A stretch of 64,000 bases of DNA from Bathymodiolus brooksi (lineage: Eukaryota > Mollusca > Bivalvia > Mytilida > Modiolidae). Positions 10,518 to 25,100 of the stretch are shown one piece after another; the first letter of the stretch is position 1, and each line of letters begins with the position of its first letter. Location of the stretch: contig OY804580.1 in assembly GCA_963680875.1 (NCBI GenBank), forward strand, positions 94,331,353-94,395,352, written 5' to 3'. The notes beneath the pieces are model-generated. The model was not told the origin of the DNA, did not search any database, and saw nothing but the letters and a program-made list of their open reading frames with translations. Made by a program: the position numbers and the translations under genes.

Positions 10518-12499
10518 ACCTCTCACCTAAAGAAAGTTTAAGCAGTGATGGGCATCAATTACACTAACATCAACAAAACAAGCAATCACCTCTCACCTAA
10601 AGAATGTTTAAACTGTGATGGTCATCAATTACACTGACATCAACAAAACAAACAATCACCTCTCACCTAAAGAAAGTTTAAACAGTGATGGTCATCAATT
10701 ACACTGACATAAACAAAACAAACAATCACCTCACACCTAAAGAAAGTTTAAACAGTGATGGTCATCAATTACACTGACATCAACAAAACAAACAATCACC
10801 TCTCACCTAAAGAAAGTTTAAACGGTGATGGTCATCAATTACACTAACATAAACAAACAGACAATCACCTCTCACCTAAAGAAAGTTTAAACAGTGATGG
10901 GCATCAATTACACTAACATCAACAAAACAAACAATCACCTCTCACCTAAAGAAAGTTTAAACGGTGATGGTCATCAATTACACTAACATAAACAAACAGA
11001 CAATCACCTCTCACCTAAAGAAAGTTTAAACAGTGATGGTCATCAATTACACTAACATCAACAAAACAAACAATCACCTCTCACCTAAAGAAAGTTTAAA
11101 CTGATGGTCATCAATTACACTAACATAAACAAAACAAACAATCACCTCTCACCTAAAGAAAGTTTAAACAGTGATGGTCATCAATTACACTAACATCAAC
11201 AAAACAAACAATCACCTCTCACCTAAAGAAAGTTTAAACTGTGATGGTCATCAATTACACTAACATAAACAAAACAAACAATCACCTCTCACCTAAAGAA
11301 AGTTTAAACAGTGATGGTCATCAATTACATTAACATCAACAAACAAACAATCACCTCTCACCTAAAGAAAGTTTAAACAGTGATGGTCATCAATTACACT
11401 AACATAAACAAAGCAAACAATCACCTCTCACCTAAAGAAAGTTTAAACGGTGATGGTCATCAATTACACTAACATAAACAAACAGACAATCACCTCTCAC
11501 CTAAAGAAAGTTTAAACAGTGATGGTCATCAATTACACTAACATCAACAAAACAAACAATCACCTCTCACCTAAAGAAAGTTTAAACTGATGGTCATCAA
11601 TTACACTAACATAAACAAAACAAACAATCACCTCTCACCTAAAGAAAGTTTAAACAGTGATGGTCATCAATTACACTAACATCAACAAAACCAACAATCA
11701 CCTCTCACCTAAAGAAAGTTTAAACGGTGATGGTCATCAATTACACTAACATCAACAAAACCAACAATCACCTCTCACCTAAAGAAAGTTTAAACAGTGA
11801 TGGTCATCAATTACACTAACATAAACAAACAGACAATCACCTCTCACCTAAAGAAAGTTTAAACGGTGATGGTCATCAATTACACTAACATCAACAAAAC
11901 AAACAATCACCTCTCACCTAAAGAATGTTTAAACTGTGATGGTCATCAATTACACTGACATCAACAAAACAAACAATCACCTCTCACCTAAAGAAAGTTT
12001 AAACAGTGATGGTCATCAATTACACTAACATCAACAAAACAAACAATCACCTCTCACCTAAAGAAAGTTTAAACAGTGATGGTCATCAATTACACTAACA
12101 TAAACAAACAGACAATCACCTCTCACCTAAAGAAAGTTTACACAGTGATGGGCATCAATTACACTAACATCAACAAAACAAACAATCACCTCTCACCTAA
12201 AGAATGTTTAAACTGTGATGGTCATCAATTACACTGAAATCAACAAAACAAACAATCACCTCTCACCTAAAGAAAGTTTAAACAGTGATGGTCATCAATT
12301 ACACTGACATAAACAAAACAAACAATCACCTCTCACCTAAAGAAAGTTTAAACAGTGATGGTCATCAATTACACTGACATCAACAAAACAAACAATCACC
12401 TCTCACCTAAAAAATGTTTAAACAGTGATGGTCATCAATTACACTGACATAAACAAAACAAACAATCACCTCTCACCTAAAGAAAGTTTAAACAGTGAT

Positions 12500-13446
12500 G
12501 GACAACAATTACACTAACATCAACACAACAAACAATCACCTCTCAACTAAGGAAAGTTTAAACAGTGATGATCATCAATTACACTAACATCAACAAAACA
12601 CACAATCACCTCTCACCTAAAGAAAGTTTAAATAGTGATGATCATCAATTACACTGACATAAACAAAACAAACAATCACCTCACACCTAAAGAAAGTTTA
12701 AACAGTGATGGTCATCAATTACACTGACATAAACAAAACAAACAATCACCTCTCACCTAAAGAAAGTTTAAACAGTGATGGGCATCAATTACACTAACAT
12801 CAACAAAACAAACAATCACCTCTCACCTAAAGAAAGTTTAAACAGTGATGGTCATCAATTACACTAACATCAACAAAACAAACAATCACCTCACACCTAA
12901 GGAAAGTTTAAACAGTGATGGTCATCAATTACACTAACATAAACAAAACAAACAATCACCTCTCACCTAAAGAAAGTTTAAACAGTGATGGTCATCAATT
13001 ACACTAACATCAACAAAACAAACAATCACCTCACACCTAAGGAAAGTTTAAACAGTGATGGTCATCAATTACACTGACATAAACAAAACAAACAATCACC
13101 TCTCACCTAAAGAAAGTTTAAACTGTGATGGTCATCAATTACACTAACATCAACAAAACAAACAATCACCTCTCAGCTAAAGAAAGTTTAAACAGTGATG
13201 GTCATCAATTACACTAACATCAACTAAACAAACAATCACCTCTCACCTAAAGAAAGTTTAAACAGTGATGGGCATCAATTACACTGACATAAACAAAACA
13301 AACAATCACCTCTCACCTACAGAAAGTTTAAACAGTGATGGTCATCAATTACACTGACATAAACAAAACGAACAATCACCTCTCACCTAAAGAATGTTTA
13401 AACAGTGATGGTCATCAATTACAGTGACATAAACAAACAGACAATC
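12500..13446. repeat. 947-bp cassette, copy 2
   Basis: Landmarks at 12500, 12627 and 13418, the same spacing as copy 1, at offset 2,929 bp. The short-form monomer AAACTGATGG after the cassette (about 11098) also recurs (about 14029), so the block shared with copy 1 extends well past the cassette. Confidence 0.85.
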
Positions 13447-15988
13447 ACCTCTCACCTAAAGAAAGTTTAAGCAGTGATGGGCATCAATTACACTAACATC
13501 AACAAAACAAGCAATCACCTCTCACCTAAAGAATGTTTAAACTGTGATAGTCATCAATTACACTGACATCAACAAAACAAACAATCACCTCTCACCTAAA
13601 GAAAGTTTAAACAGTGATGGTCATCAATTACACTGACATAAACAAAACAAACAATCACCTCACACCTAAAGAAAGTTTAAACAGTGATGGTCATCAATTA
13701 CACTGACATCAACAAAACAAACAATCACCTCTCACCTAAAGAAAGTTTAAACGGTGATGGTCATCAATTACACTAACATAAACAAACAGACAATCACCTC
13801 TCACCTAAAGAAAGTTTAAACAGTGATGGGCATCAATTACACTAACATCAACAAAACAAACAATCACCTCTCACCTAAAGAAAGTTTAAACGGTGATGGT
13901 CATCAATTACACTAACATAAACAAACAGACAATCACCTCTCACCTAAAGAAAGTTTAAACAGTGATGGTCATCAATTACACTAACATCAACAAAACAAAC
14001 AATCACCTCTCACCTAAAGAAAGTTTAAACTGATGGTCATCAATTACACTAACATAAACAAAACAAACAATCACCTCTCACCTAAAGAAAGTTTAAACAG
14101 TGATGGTCATCAATTACACTAACATCAACAAAACAAACAATCACCTCTCACCTAAAGAAAGTTTAAACTGTGATGGTCATCAATTACACTAACATAAACA
14201 AAACAAACAATCACCTCTCACCTAAAGAAAGTTTAAACAGTGATGGTCATCAATTACATTAACATCAACAAACAAACAATCACCTCTCACCTAAAGAAAG
14301 TTTAAACAGTGATGGTCATCAATTACACTAACATAAACAAAGCAAACAATCACCTCTCACCTAAAGAAAGTTTAAACGGTGATGGTCATCAATTACACTA
14401 ACATAAACAAACAGACAATCACCTCTCACCTAAAGAAAGTTTAAACAGTGATGGGCATCAATTACACTAACATCAACAAAACAAACAATCACCTCTCACC
14501 TAAAGAAAGTTTAAACAGTGATGGGCATCAATTACACTAACATCAACAAAACAAACAATCACCTCTCACCTAAAGAATGTTTAAACTGTGATGGTCATCA
14601 ATTACACTGACATCAACAAAACAAACAATCACCTCTCACCTAAAGAAAGTTTAAACAGTGATGGTCATCAATTACACTAACATCAACAAAACCAACAATC
14701 ACCTCTCACCTAAAGAAAGTTTAAACGGTGATGGTCATCAATTACACTAACATCAACAAAACCAACAATCACCTCTCACCTAAAGAAAGTTTAAACAGTG
14801 ATGGTCATCAATTACACTAACATCAACAAAACAACTAATCACCTCTCACCTAAAGAAAGTTTAAACGGTGATGGTCATCAATTACACTAACATAAACAAA
14901 CAGACAATCACCTCTCACCTAAAGAAAGTTTAAACAGTGATGGTCATCAATTACACTAACAATAACAAAACAAACAATCACCTCTCACCTAAAGAAAGTT
15001 TAAACTGTGATGGTCATCAATTACACTGATATCAACAAAACAAACAATCACCTCTCACCTAAAGAAAGTTTAAACTGTGATGGTCATCAATTACACTAAC
15101 ATCAACAAACAAACAATCACCTCTCACCTAAAGAAAGTTTAAACTGTGATGGTCATCAATTACACTAACATAAACAAAACAAACAATCACCTCTCACCTA
15201 AAGAAAGTTTAAACAGTGATGGTCATCAATTACACTAACATCAACAAAACAAACAATCACCTCTCACCTAAAGAAAGTTTAAACGGTGATGGTCATCAAT
15301 TACACTAACATAAACAAACAGACAATCACCTCTCACCTAAAGAAAGTTTAAACAGTGATGGGCATCAATTACACTAACATCAACAAAACAAACAATCACC
15401 TCTCACCTAAAGAATGTTTAAACTGTGATGGTCATCAATTACACTGACATCAACAAAACAAACAATCACCTCTCACCTAAAGAAAGTTTAAACAGTGATG
15501 GTCATCAATTACACTAACATCAACAAAACAAACAATCACCTCTCACCTAAAGAAAGTTTAAACAGTGATGGTCATCAATTACACTAACATAAACAAACAG
15601 ACAATCACCTCTCACCTAAAGAAAGTTTACACAGTGATGGGCATCAATTACACTAACATCAACAAAACAAACAATCACCTCTCACCTAAAGAATGTTTAA
15701 ACTGTGATGGTCATCAATTACACTGACATCAACAAAACAAACAATCACCTCTCACCTAAAGAAAGTTTAAACAGTGATGGTCATCAATTACACTGACATA
15801 AACAAAACAAACAATCACCTCTCACCTAAAGAAAGTTTAAACAGTGATGGTCATCAATTACACTGACATCAACAAAACAAACAATCACCTCTCACCTAAA
15901 GAATGTTTAAACAGTGATGGTCATCAATTACACTGACATAAACAAAACAAACAATCACCTCTCACCTAAAGAAAGTTTAAACAGTGAT

Positions 15989-16935
15989 GGACAACAATTA
16001 CACTAACATCAACACAACAAACAATCACCTCTCAACTAAAGAAAGTTTAAACAGTGATGATCATCAATTACACTAACATCAACAAAACACACAATCACCT
16101 CTCACCTAAAGAAAGTTTAAATAGTGATGATCATCAATTACACTGACATCAACAAAACAAACAATCACCTCACACCTAAAGAAAGTTTAAACAGTGATGG
16201 TCATCAATTACACTGACATAAACAAAACAAACAATCACCTCTCACCTAAAGAAAGTTTAAACAGTGATGGGCATCAATTACACTAACATCAACAAAACAA
16301 ACAATCACCTCTCACCTAAAGAAAGTTTAAACAGTGATGGTCATCAATTACACTAACATCAACAAAACAAACAATCACCTCACACATAAGGAAAGTTTAA
16401 ACAGTGATGGTCATCAATTACACTAACATAAACAAAACAAACAATCACCTCTCACCTAAAGAAAGTTTAAACAGTGATGGTCATCAATTACACTAACATC
16501 AACAAAACAAACAATCACCTCACACCTAAGGAAAGTTTAAACAGTGATGGTCATCAATTACACTGACATAAACAAAACAAACAATCACCTCTCACCTAAA
16601 GAAAGTTTAAACTGTGATGGTCATCAATTACACTAACATCAACAAAACAAACAATCACCTCTCAGCTAAAGAAAGTTTAAACAGTGATGGTCATCAATTA
16701 CACTAACATCAACAAAACAAACAATCACCTCTCACCTAAAGAAAGTTTAAACAGTGATGGGCATCAATTACACTGACATAAACAAAACAAACAATCACCT
16801 CTCACCTACAGAAAGTTTAAACAGTGATGGTCATCAATTACACTGACATAAACAAAACGAACAATCACCTCTCACCTAAAGAATGTTTAAACAGTGATGG
16901 TCATCAATTACAGTGACATAAACAAACAGACAATC
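15989..16935. repeat. 947-bp cassette, copy 3
   Basis: Landmarks at 15989, 16116 and 16907. The offset from copy 2 is 3,489 bp, 560 bp (eight monomers) more than between copies 1 and 2, so the spacer changed while the cassette did not. Confidence 0.85.
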
Positions 16936-17666
16936 ACCTCTCACCTAAAGAAAGTTTAAACAGTGATGGGCATCAATTACACTAGCATCAACAAAACAAA
17001 CAATCACCTCTCACCTAAAGAATGTTTAAACTGTGATGGTCATCAATTACACTGACATCAACAAAACAAACAATCACCTCTCACCTAAAGAAAGTTTAAA
17101 CAGTGATGGTCATCAATTACACTGACATAAACAAAACAAACAATCACCTCACACCTAAAGAAAGTTTAAACAGTGATGGTCATCAATTACACTGACATCA
17201 ACAAAACAAACAATCACCTCTCACCTAAAGAAAGTTTAAACGGTGATGGTCATCAATTACACTAACATAAACAAACAGACAATCACCTCTTACCTAAAGA
17301 AAGTTTAAACAGTGATGGGCATCAATTACACTAACATCAACAAAACAAACAATCACCTCTCACCTAAAGAATGTTTAAACTGTGATGGTCATCAATTACA
17401 CTGACATCAACAAAACAAACAATCACCTCTCACCTAAAGAAAGTTTAAACAGTGATGGTCATGAATTACACTAACATCAACAAAACAAACAATCACCTCT
17501 CACCTAAAGAAAGTTTAAACAGTGATGGTCATCAATTACACTGACATCAACAAAACAAACAATCACCTCTCACCTAAAGAATGTTTAAACAGTGATGGTC
17601 ATCAATTACACTGACATAAACAAAACAAACAATCACCTCTCACCTAAAGAAAGTTTAAACAGTGAT

Positions 17667-18613
17667 GGACAACAATTACACTAACATCAACACAACAAAC
17701 AATCACCTCTCAACTAAAGAAAGTTTAAACAGTGATGATCATCAATTACACTAACATCAACAAAACACACAATCACCTCTCACCTAAAGAAAGTTTAAAT
17801 AGTGATGATCATCAATTACACTGACATCAACAAAACAAACAATCACCTCACACCTAAAGAAAGTTTAAACAGTGATGGTCATCAATTACACTGACATAAA
17901 CAAAACAAACAATCACCTCTCACCTAAAGAAAGTTTAAACAGTGATGGGCATCAATTACACTAACATCAACAAAACAAACAATCACCTCTCACCTAAAGA
18001 AAGTTTAAACAGTGATGGTCATCAATTACACTAACATCAACAAAACAAACAATCACCTCACACCTAAGGAAAGTTTAAACAGTGATGGTCATCAGTTACA
18101 CTAACATAAACAAAACAAACAATCACCTCTCACCTAAAGAAAGTTTAAACAGTGATGGTCATCAATTACACTAACATCAACAAAACAAACAATCACCTCA
18201 CACCTAAGGAAAGTTTAAACAGTGATGGTCATCAATTACACTGACATAAACAAAACAAACAATCACCTCTCACCTAAAGAAAGTTTAAACTGTGATGGTC
18301 ATCAATTACACTAACATCAACAAAACAAACAATCACCTCTCAGCTAAAGAAAGTTTAAACAGTGATGGTCATCAATTACACTAACATCAACAAAACAAAC
18401 AATCACCTCTCACCTAAAGAAAGTTTAAACAGTGATGGGCATCAATTACACTGACATAAACAAAACAAACAATCACCTCTCACCTACAGAAAGTTTAAAC
18501 AGTGATGGTCATCAATTACACTGACATAAACAAAACGAACAATCACCTCTCACCTAAAGAATGTTTAAACAGTGATGGTCATCAATTACAGTGACATAAA
18601 CAAACAGACAATC
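17667..18613. repeat. 947-bp cassette, copy 4
   Basis: Landmarks at 17667, 17794 and 18585. The offset from copy 3 is only 1,678 bp. The private variants GTCATCAGTTACAC (near 18090) and CACTAGCATC (near 18659) recur in copy 5. Confidence 0.85.
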
Positions 18614-20670
18614 ACCTCTCACCTAAAGAAAGTTTAAACAGTGATGGGCATCAATTACACTAGCATCAACAAAACAAACAATCACCTCTCACCTAAAGAA
18701 TGTTTAAACTGTGATGGTCATCAATTACACTGACATCAACAAAACAAACAATCACCTCTCACCTAAAGAAAGTTTAAACAGTGATGGTCATCAATTACAC
18801 TGACATAAACAAAACAAACAATCACCTCACACCTAAAGAAAGTTTAAACAGTGATGGTCATCAATTACACTGACATCAACAAAACAAACAATCACCTCTC
18901 ACCTAAAGAAAGTTTAAACGGTGATGGTCATCAATTACACTAACATAAACAAACAGACAATCACCTCTTACCTAAAGAAAGTTTAAACAGTGATGGGCAT
19001 CAATTACACTAACATCAACAAAACAAACAATCACCTCTCACCTAAAGAATGTTTAAACTGTGATGGTCATCAATTACACTGACATCAACAAAACAAACAA
19101 TCACCTCTCACCTAAAGAAAGTTTAAACAGTGATGGTCATCAATTACACTGACATAAACAAAACAAACAATCACCTCACACCTAAAGAAAGTTTAAACAG
19201 TGATGGTCATCAATTACACTGACATCAACAAAACAAACAATCACCTCTCACCTAAAGAAATTTTAAACGGTGATGGTCATCAATTACACTAACATAAACA
19301 AACAGACAATCACCTCTCACCTAAAGAAAGTTTAAACAGTGATGGGCATCAATTACACTAACATCAACAAAACAAACAATCACCTCTCACCTAAAGAAAG
19401 TTTAAACTGTGATGGTCATCAATTACACTAACATAAACAAAACAAACAATTACCTCTCACCTAAAGAAAGTTTAAACAGTGATGGTCATCAATTACACTA
19501 ACATCAACAAAACAAACAATCACCTCTCACCTAAAGAAAGTTTAAACTGTGATGGTCATCAATTACACTAACATAAACAAAACAAACAATCACCTCTCAC
19601 CTAAAGAAAGCTTAAACAGTGATGGTCATCAATTACATTAACATCAACAAACAAACAATCACCTCTCACCTAAAGAAAGTTTAAACAGTGATGGTCATCA
19701 ATTACACTAACATCAACAAAACAAACAATCACCTCTCAGCTAAAGAAAGTTTAAACAGTGATGGTCATCAATTACACTAACATCAACAAAACAAACAATC
19801 ACCTCTCACCTAAAGAAAGTTTAAACAGTGATGGGCATCAATTACACTGACATAAACAAAACAAACAATCACCTCTCACCTACAGAAAGTTTAAACAGTG
19901 ATGGTCATCAATTACACTGACATAAACAAAACGAACAATCACCTCTCACCTAAAGAATGTTTAAACAGTGATGGTCATCAATTACAGTGACATAAACAAA
20001 CAGACAATCACCTCTCACCTAAAGAAAGTTTAAACAGTGATGGGCATCAATTACACTAGCATCAACAAAACAAACAATCACCTCTCACCTAAAGAATGTT
20101 TAAACTGTGATGGTCATCAATTACACTGACATCAACAAAACAAACAATCACCTCTCACCTAAAGAAAGTTTAAACAGTGATGGTCATCAATTACACTGAC
20201 ATAAACAAAACAAACAATCACCTCACACCTAAAGAAAGTTTAAACAGTGATGGTCATCAATTACACTGACATCAACAAAACAAACAATCACCTCTCACCT
20301 AAAGAAAGTTTAAACGGTGATGGTCATCAATTACACTAACATAAACAAACAGACAATCACCTCTTACCTAAAGAAAGTTTAAACAGTGATGGGCATCAAT
20401 TACACTAACATCAACAAAACAAACAATCACCTCTCACCTAAAGAATGTTTAAACTGTGATGGTCATCAATTACACTGACATCAACAAAACAAACAATCAC
20501 CTCTCACCTAAAGAAAGTTTAAACAGTGATGGTCATGAATTACACTAACATCAACAAAACAAACAATCACCTCTCACCTAAAGAATGTTTAAACAGTGAT
20601 GGTCATCAATTACACTGACATAAACAAAACAAACAATCACCTCTCACCTAATGAAAGTTTAAACAGTGAT

Positions 20671-21617
20671 GGACAACAATTACACTAACATCAACACAAC
20701 AAACAATCACCTCTCAACTAAAGAAAGTTTAAACAGTGATGATCATCAATTACACTAACATCAACAAAACACACAATCACCTCTCACCTAAAGAAAGTTT
20801 AAATAGTGATGATCATCAATTACACTGACATCAACAAAACAAACAATCACCTCACACCTAAAGAAAGTTTAAACAGTGATGGTCATCAATTACACTGACA
20901 TAAACAAAACAAACAATCACCTCTCACCTAAAGAAAGTTTAAACAGTGATGGGCATCAATTACACTAACATCAACAAAACAAACAATCACCTCTCACCTA
21001 AAGAAAGTTTAAACAGTGATGGTCATCAATTACACTAACATCAACAAAACAAACAATCACCTCACACCTAAGGAAAGTTTAAACAGTGATGGTCATCAGT
21101 TACACTAACATAAACAAAACAAACAATCACCTCTCACCTAAAGAAAGTTTAAACAGTGATGGTCATCAATTACACTAACATCAACAAAACAAACAATCAC
21201 CTCACACCTAAGGAAAGTTTAAACAGTGATGGTCATCAATTACACTGACATAAACAAAACAAACAATCACCTCTCACCTAAAGAAAGCTTAAACTGTGAT
21301 GGTCATCAATTACACTAACATCAACAAAACAAACAATCACCTCTCAGCTAAAGAAAGTTTAAACAGTGATGGTCATCAATTACACTAACATCAACAAAAC
21401 AAACAATCACCTCTCACCTAAAGAAAGTTTAAACAGTGATGGGCATCAATTACACTGACATAAACAAAACAAACAATCACCTCTCACCTACAGAAAGTTT
21501 AAACAGTGATGGTCATCAATTACACTGACATAAACAAAACGAACAATCACCTCTCACCTAAAGAATGTTTAAACAGTGATGGTCATCAATTACAGTGACA
21601 TAAACAAACAGACAATC
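20671..21617. repeat. 947-bp cassette, copy 5
   Basis: Landmarks at 20671, 20798 and 21589, offset 3,004 bp from copy 4. A partial copy of the right half, ending in ATTACAGTG at 19981, lies between copies 4 and 5, showing that the right half also duplicated alone. Confidence 0.85.
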
Positions 21618-22905
21618 ACCTCTCACCTAAAGAAAGTTTAAACAGTGATGGGCATCAATTACACTAGCATCAACAAAACAAACAATCACCTCTCACCTAA
21701 AGAATGTTTAAACTGTGATGGTCATCAATTACACTGACATCAACAAAACAAACAATCACCTCTCACCTAAAGAAAGTTTAAACAGTGATGGTCATCAATT
21801 ACACTGACATAAACAAAACAAACAATCACCTCACACCTAAAGAAAGTTTAAACAGTGATGGTCATCAATTACACTGACATCAACAAAACAAACAATCACC
21901 TCTCACCTAAAGAAAGTTTAAACGGTGATGGTCATCAATTACACTAACATAAACAAACAGACAATCACCTCTTACCTAAAGAAAGTTTAAACAGTGATGG
22001 GCATCAATTACACTAACATCAACAAAACAAACAATCACCTCTCACCTAAAGAATGTTTAAACTGTGATGGTCATCAATTACACTGACATCAACAAAACAA
22101 ACAATCACCTCTCACCTAAAGAAAGTTTAAACAGTGATGGTCATCAATTACACTGACATCAACAAAACAAACAATCACCTCTCACCTAAAGAAATTTTAA
22201 ACGGTGATGGTCATCAATTACACTAACATAAACAAACAGACAATCACCTCTCACCTAAAGAAAGTTTAAACAGTGATGGGCATCAATTACACTAACATCA
22301 ACAAAACAAACAATCACCTCTCACCTAAAGAAAGTTTAAACTGTGATGGTCATCAATTACACTAACATAAACAAAACAAACAATTACCTCTCACCTAAAG
22401 AAAGTTTAAACAGTGATGGTCATCAATTACACTAACATCAACAAAACAAACAATCACCTCTCACCTAAAGAAAGTTTAAACTGTGATGGTCATCAATTAC
22501 ACTAACATAAACAAAACAAACAATCACCTCTCACCTAAAGAAAGCTTAAACAGTGATGGTCATCAATTACATTAACATCAACAAACAAACAATCACCTCT
22601 CACCTAAAGAAAGTTTAAACAGTGATGGTCATCAATTACACTAACATAAACAAAGCAAACAATCACCTCTCACCTAAAGAAAGTTTAAACGGTGATGGTC
22701 ATCAATTACACTAACATAAACAAACAGACAATCACCTCTCACCTAAAGAAAGTTTAAACAGTGATGGGCATCAATTACACTAACATCAACAAAACAAACA
22801 ATCACCTCTCACCTAAAGAAAGTTTAAACAGTGATGGGCATCAATTACACTGACATAAACAAAACAAACAACCACCTCTCACCTAAAGAAAGTTTAAACA
22901 GTGAT

Positions 22906-23852
22906 GGACAACAATTACACTAACATCAACACAACAAACAATCACCTCTCAACTAAAGAAAGTTTAAACAGTGATGATCATCAATTATACTAACATCAAC
23001 AAAACACACAATCACCTCTCACCTAAAGAAAGTTTAAATAGTGATGATCATCAATTACACTGACATAAACAAAACAAACAATCACCTCACACCTAAAGAA
23101 AGTTTAAACAGTGATGGTCATCAATTACACTGACATAAACAAAACAAACAATCACCTCTCACCTAAAGAAAGTTTAAACAGTGATGGGCATCAATTACAC
23201 TAACATCAACAAAACAAACAATCACCTCTCACCTAAAGAAAGTTTAAACAGTGATGGTCATCAATTACACTAACATCAACAAAACAAACAATCACCTCAC
23301 ACCTAAGGAAAGTTTAAACAGTGATGGTCATCAATTACACTAACATAAACAAAACAAACAATCACCTCTCACCTAAATAAAGTTTAAACAGTGATGGTCA
23401 TCAATTACACTAACATCAACAAAACAAACAATCACCTCACACCTAAGGAAAGTTTAAACAGTGATGGTCATCAATTACACTGACATAAACAAAACAAACA
23501 ATCACCTCTCACCTAAAGAAAGTTTAAACTGTGATGGTCATCAATTACACTAACATCAACAAAACAAACAATCACCTCTCAGCTAAAGAAAGTTTAAACA
23601 GTGATGGTCATCAATTACACTAACATCAACAAAACAAACAATCACCTCTCACCTAAAGAAAGTTTAAACAGTGATGGGCATCAATTACACTGACATAAAC
23701 AAAACAAACAATCACCTCTCACCTACAGAAAGTTTAAACAGTGATGGTCATCAATTACACTGACATAAACAAAACGAACAATCACCTCTCACCTAAAGAA
23801 TGTTTAAACAGTGATGGTCATCAATTACAGTGACATAAACAAACAGACAATC
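22906..23852. repeat. 947-bp cassette, copy 6
   Basis: Landmarks at 22906, 23033 and 23824, offset 2,235 bp from copy 5. It is the last full copy; a left-half relative with TGGACAATAATT and TTTAAATAG appears at 29679-29806 without the ATTACAGTG end. Confidence 0.85.
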
Positions 23853-24149
23853 ACCTCTCACCTAAAGAAAGTTTAAACAGTGATGGGCATCAATTACACT
23901 AACATCAACAAAACAAACAATCACCTCTCACCTAAAGAATGTTTAAACTGTGATGGTCATCAATTACACTGACATCAACAAAACAAACAATCACCTCTCA
24001 CCTAAAGAAAGTTTAAACAGTGATGGTCATCAATTACACTGACATAAACAAAAAAAACAATCACCTCACACCTAAAGAAAGTTTAAACAGTGATGGTCAT
24101 CAATTACACTGACATCAACAAAACAAACAATCACCTCTCACCTAAAGAA

Positions 24150-25100
24150 AGTTTAAACGGTGATGGTCATCAATTACACTAACATAAACAAACAGACAAT
24201 CACCTCTCACCTAAAGAAAGTTTAAACATTGATTGGCATCAATTACACTAACATCAACAAAACAAACAATCACCTCTCACCTAAAGAATGTTTAAACTGT
24301 GATGGTCATCAATTACACTGACATCAACAAAACAAACAATCACCTCTCACCTAAAGAAAGTTTAAACAGTGATGGTCATCAATTACACTGACATAAACAA
24401 AACAAACAATCACCTCACACCTAAAGAAAGTTTAAACAGTGATGGTCATCAATTACACTGACATCAACAAAACAAACAATCACCTCTCACCTAAAGAAAG
24501 TTTAAACGGTGATGGTCATCAATTACACTAACATAAACAAACAGACAATCACCTCTCACCTAAAGAAAGTTTAAACAGTGATGGGCATCAATTACACTAA
24601 CATCAACAAAACAAACAATCACCTCTCACCTAAAGAAAGTTTAAACTGTGATGGTCATCAATTACACTAACATAAACAAAACAAACAATCACCTCTCACC
24701 TAAAGAAAGTTTAAACAGTGATGGTCATCAATTACACTAACATCAACAAAACAAACAATCACCTCTCACCTAAAGAAAGTTTAAACTGTGATGGTCATCA
24801 ATTACACTAACATAAACAAAACAAACAATCACCTCTCACCTAAAGAAAGTTTAAACAGTGATGGTCATCAATTACATTAACATCAACAAACAAACAATCA
24901 CCTCTCACCTAAAGAAAGTTTAAACAGTGATGGTCATCAATTACACTAACATAAACAAAGCAAACAATCACCTCTCACCTAAAGAAAGTTTAAACGGTGA
25001 TGGTCATCAATTACACTAACATAAACAAACAGACAATCACCTCTCACCTAAAGAAAGTTTAAACAGTGATGGGCATCAATTACACTAACATCAACAAAAC
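24150..25100. repeat. block repeated at offset 3,212
   Basis: Carries the rare variant TTTAAACATTGATTGGCATC (near 24221) that otherwise occurs only near 27433, and the following order of variants (ACTGTG, CAGACAATC, ATTACATTAAC, AAAGCAAAC, AACGGTG) is shared. The second copy lies at about 27362-28310. Confidence 0.75.
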
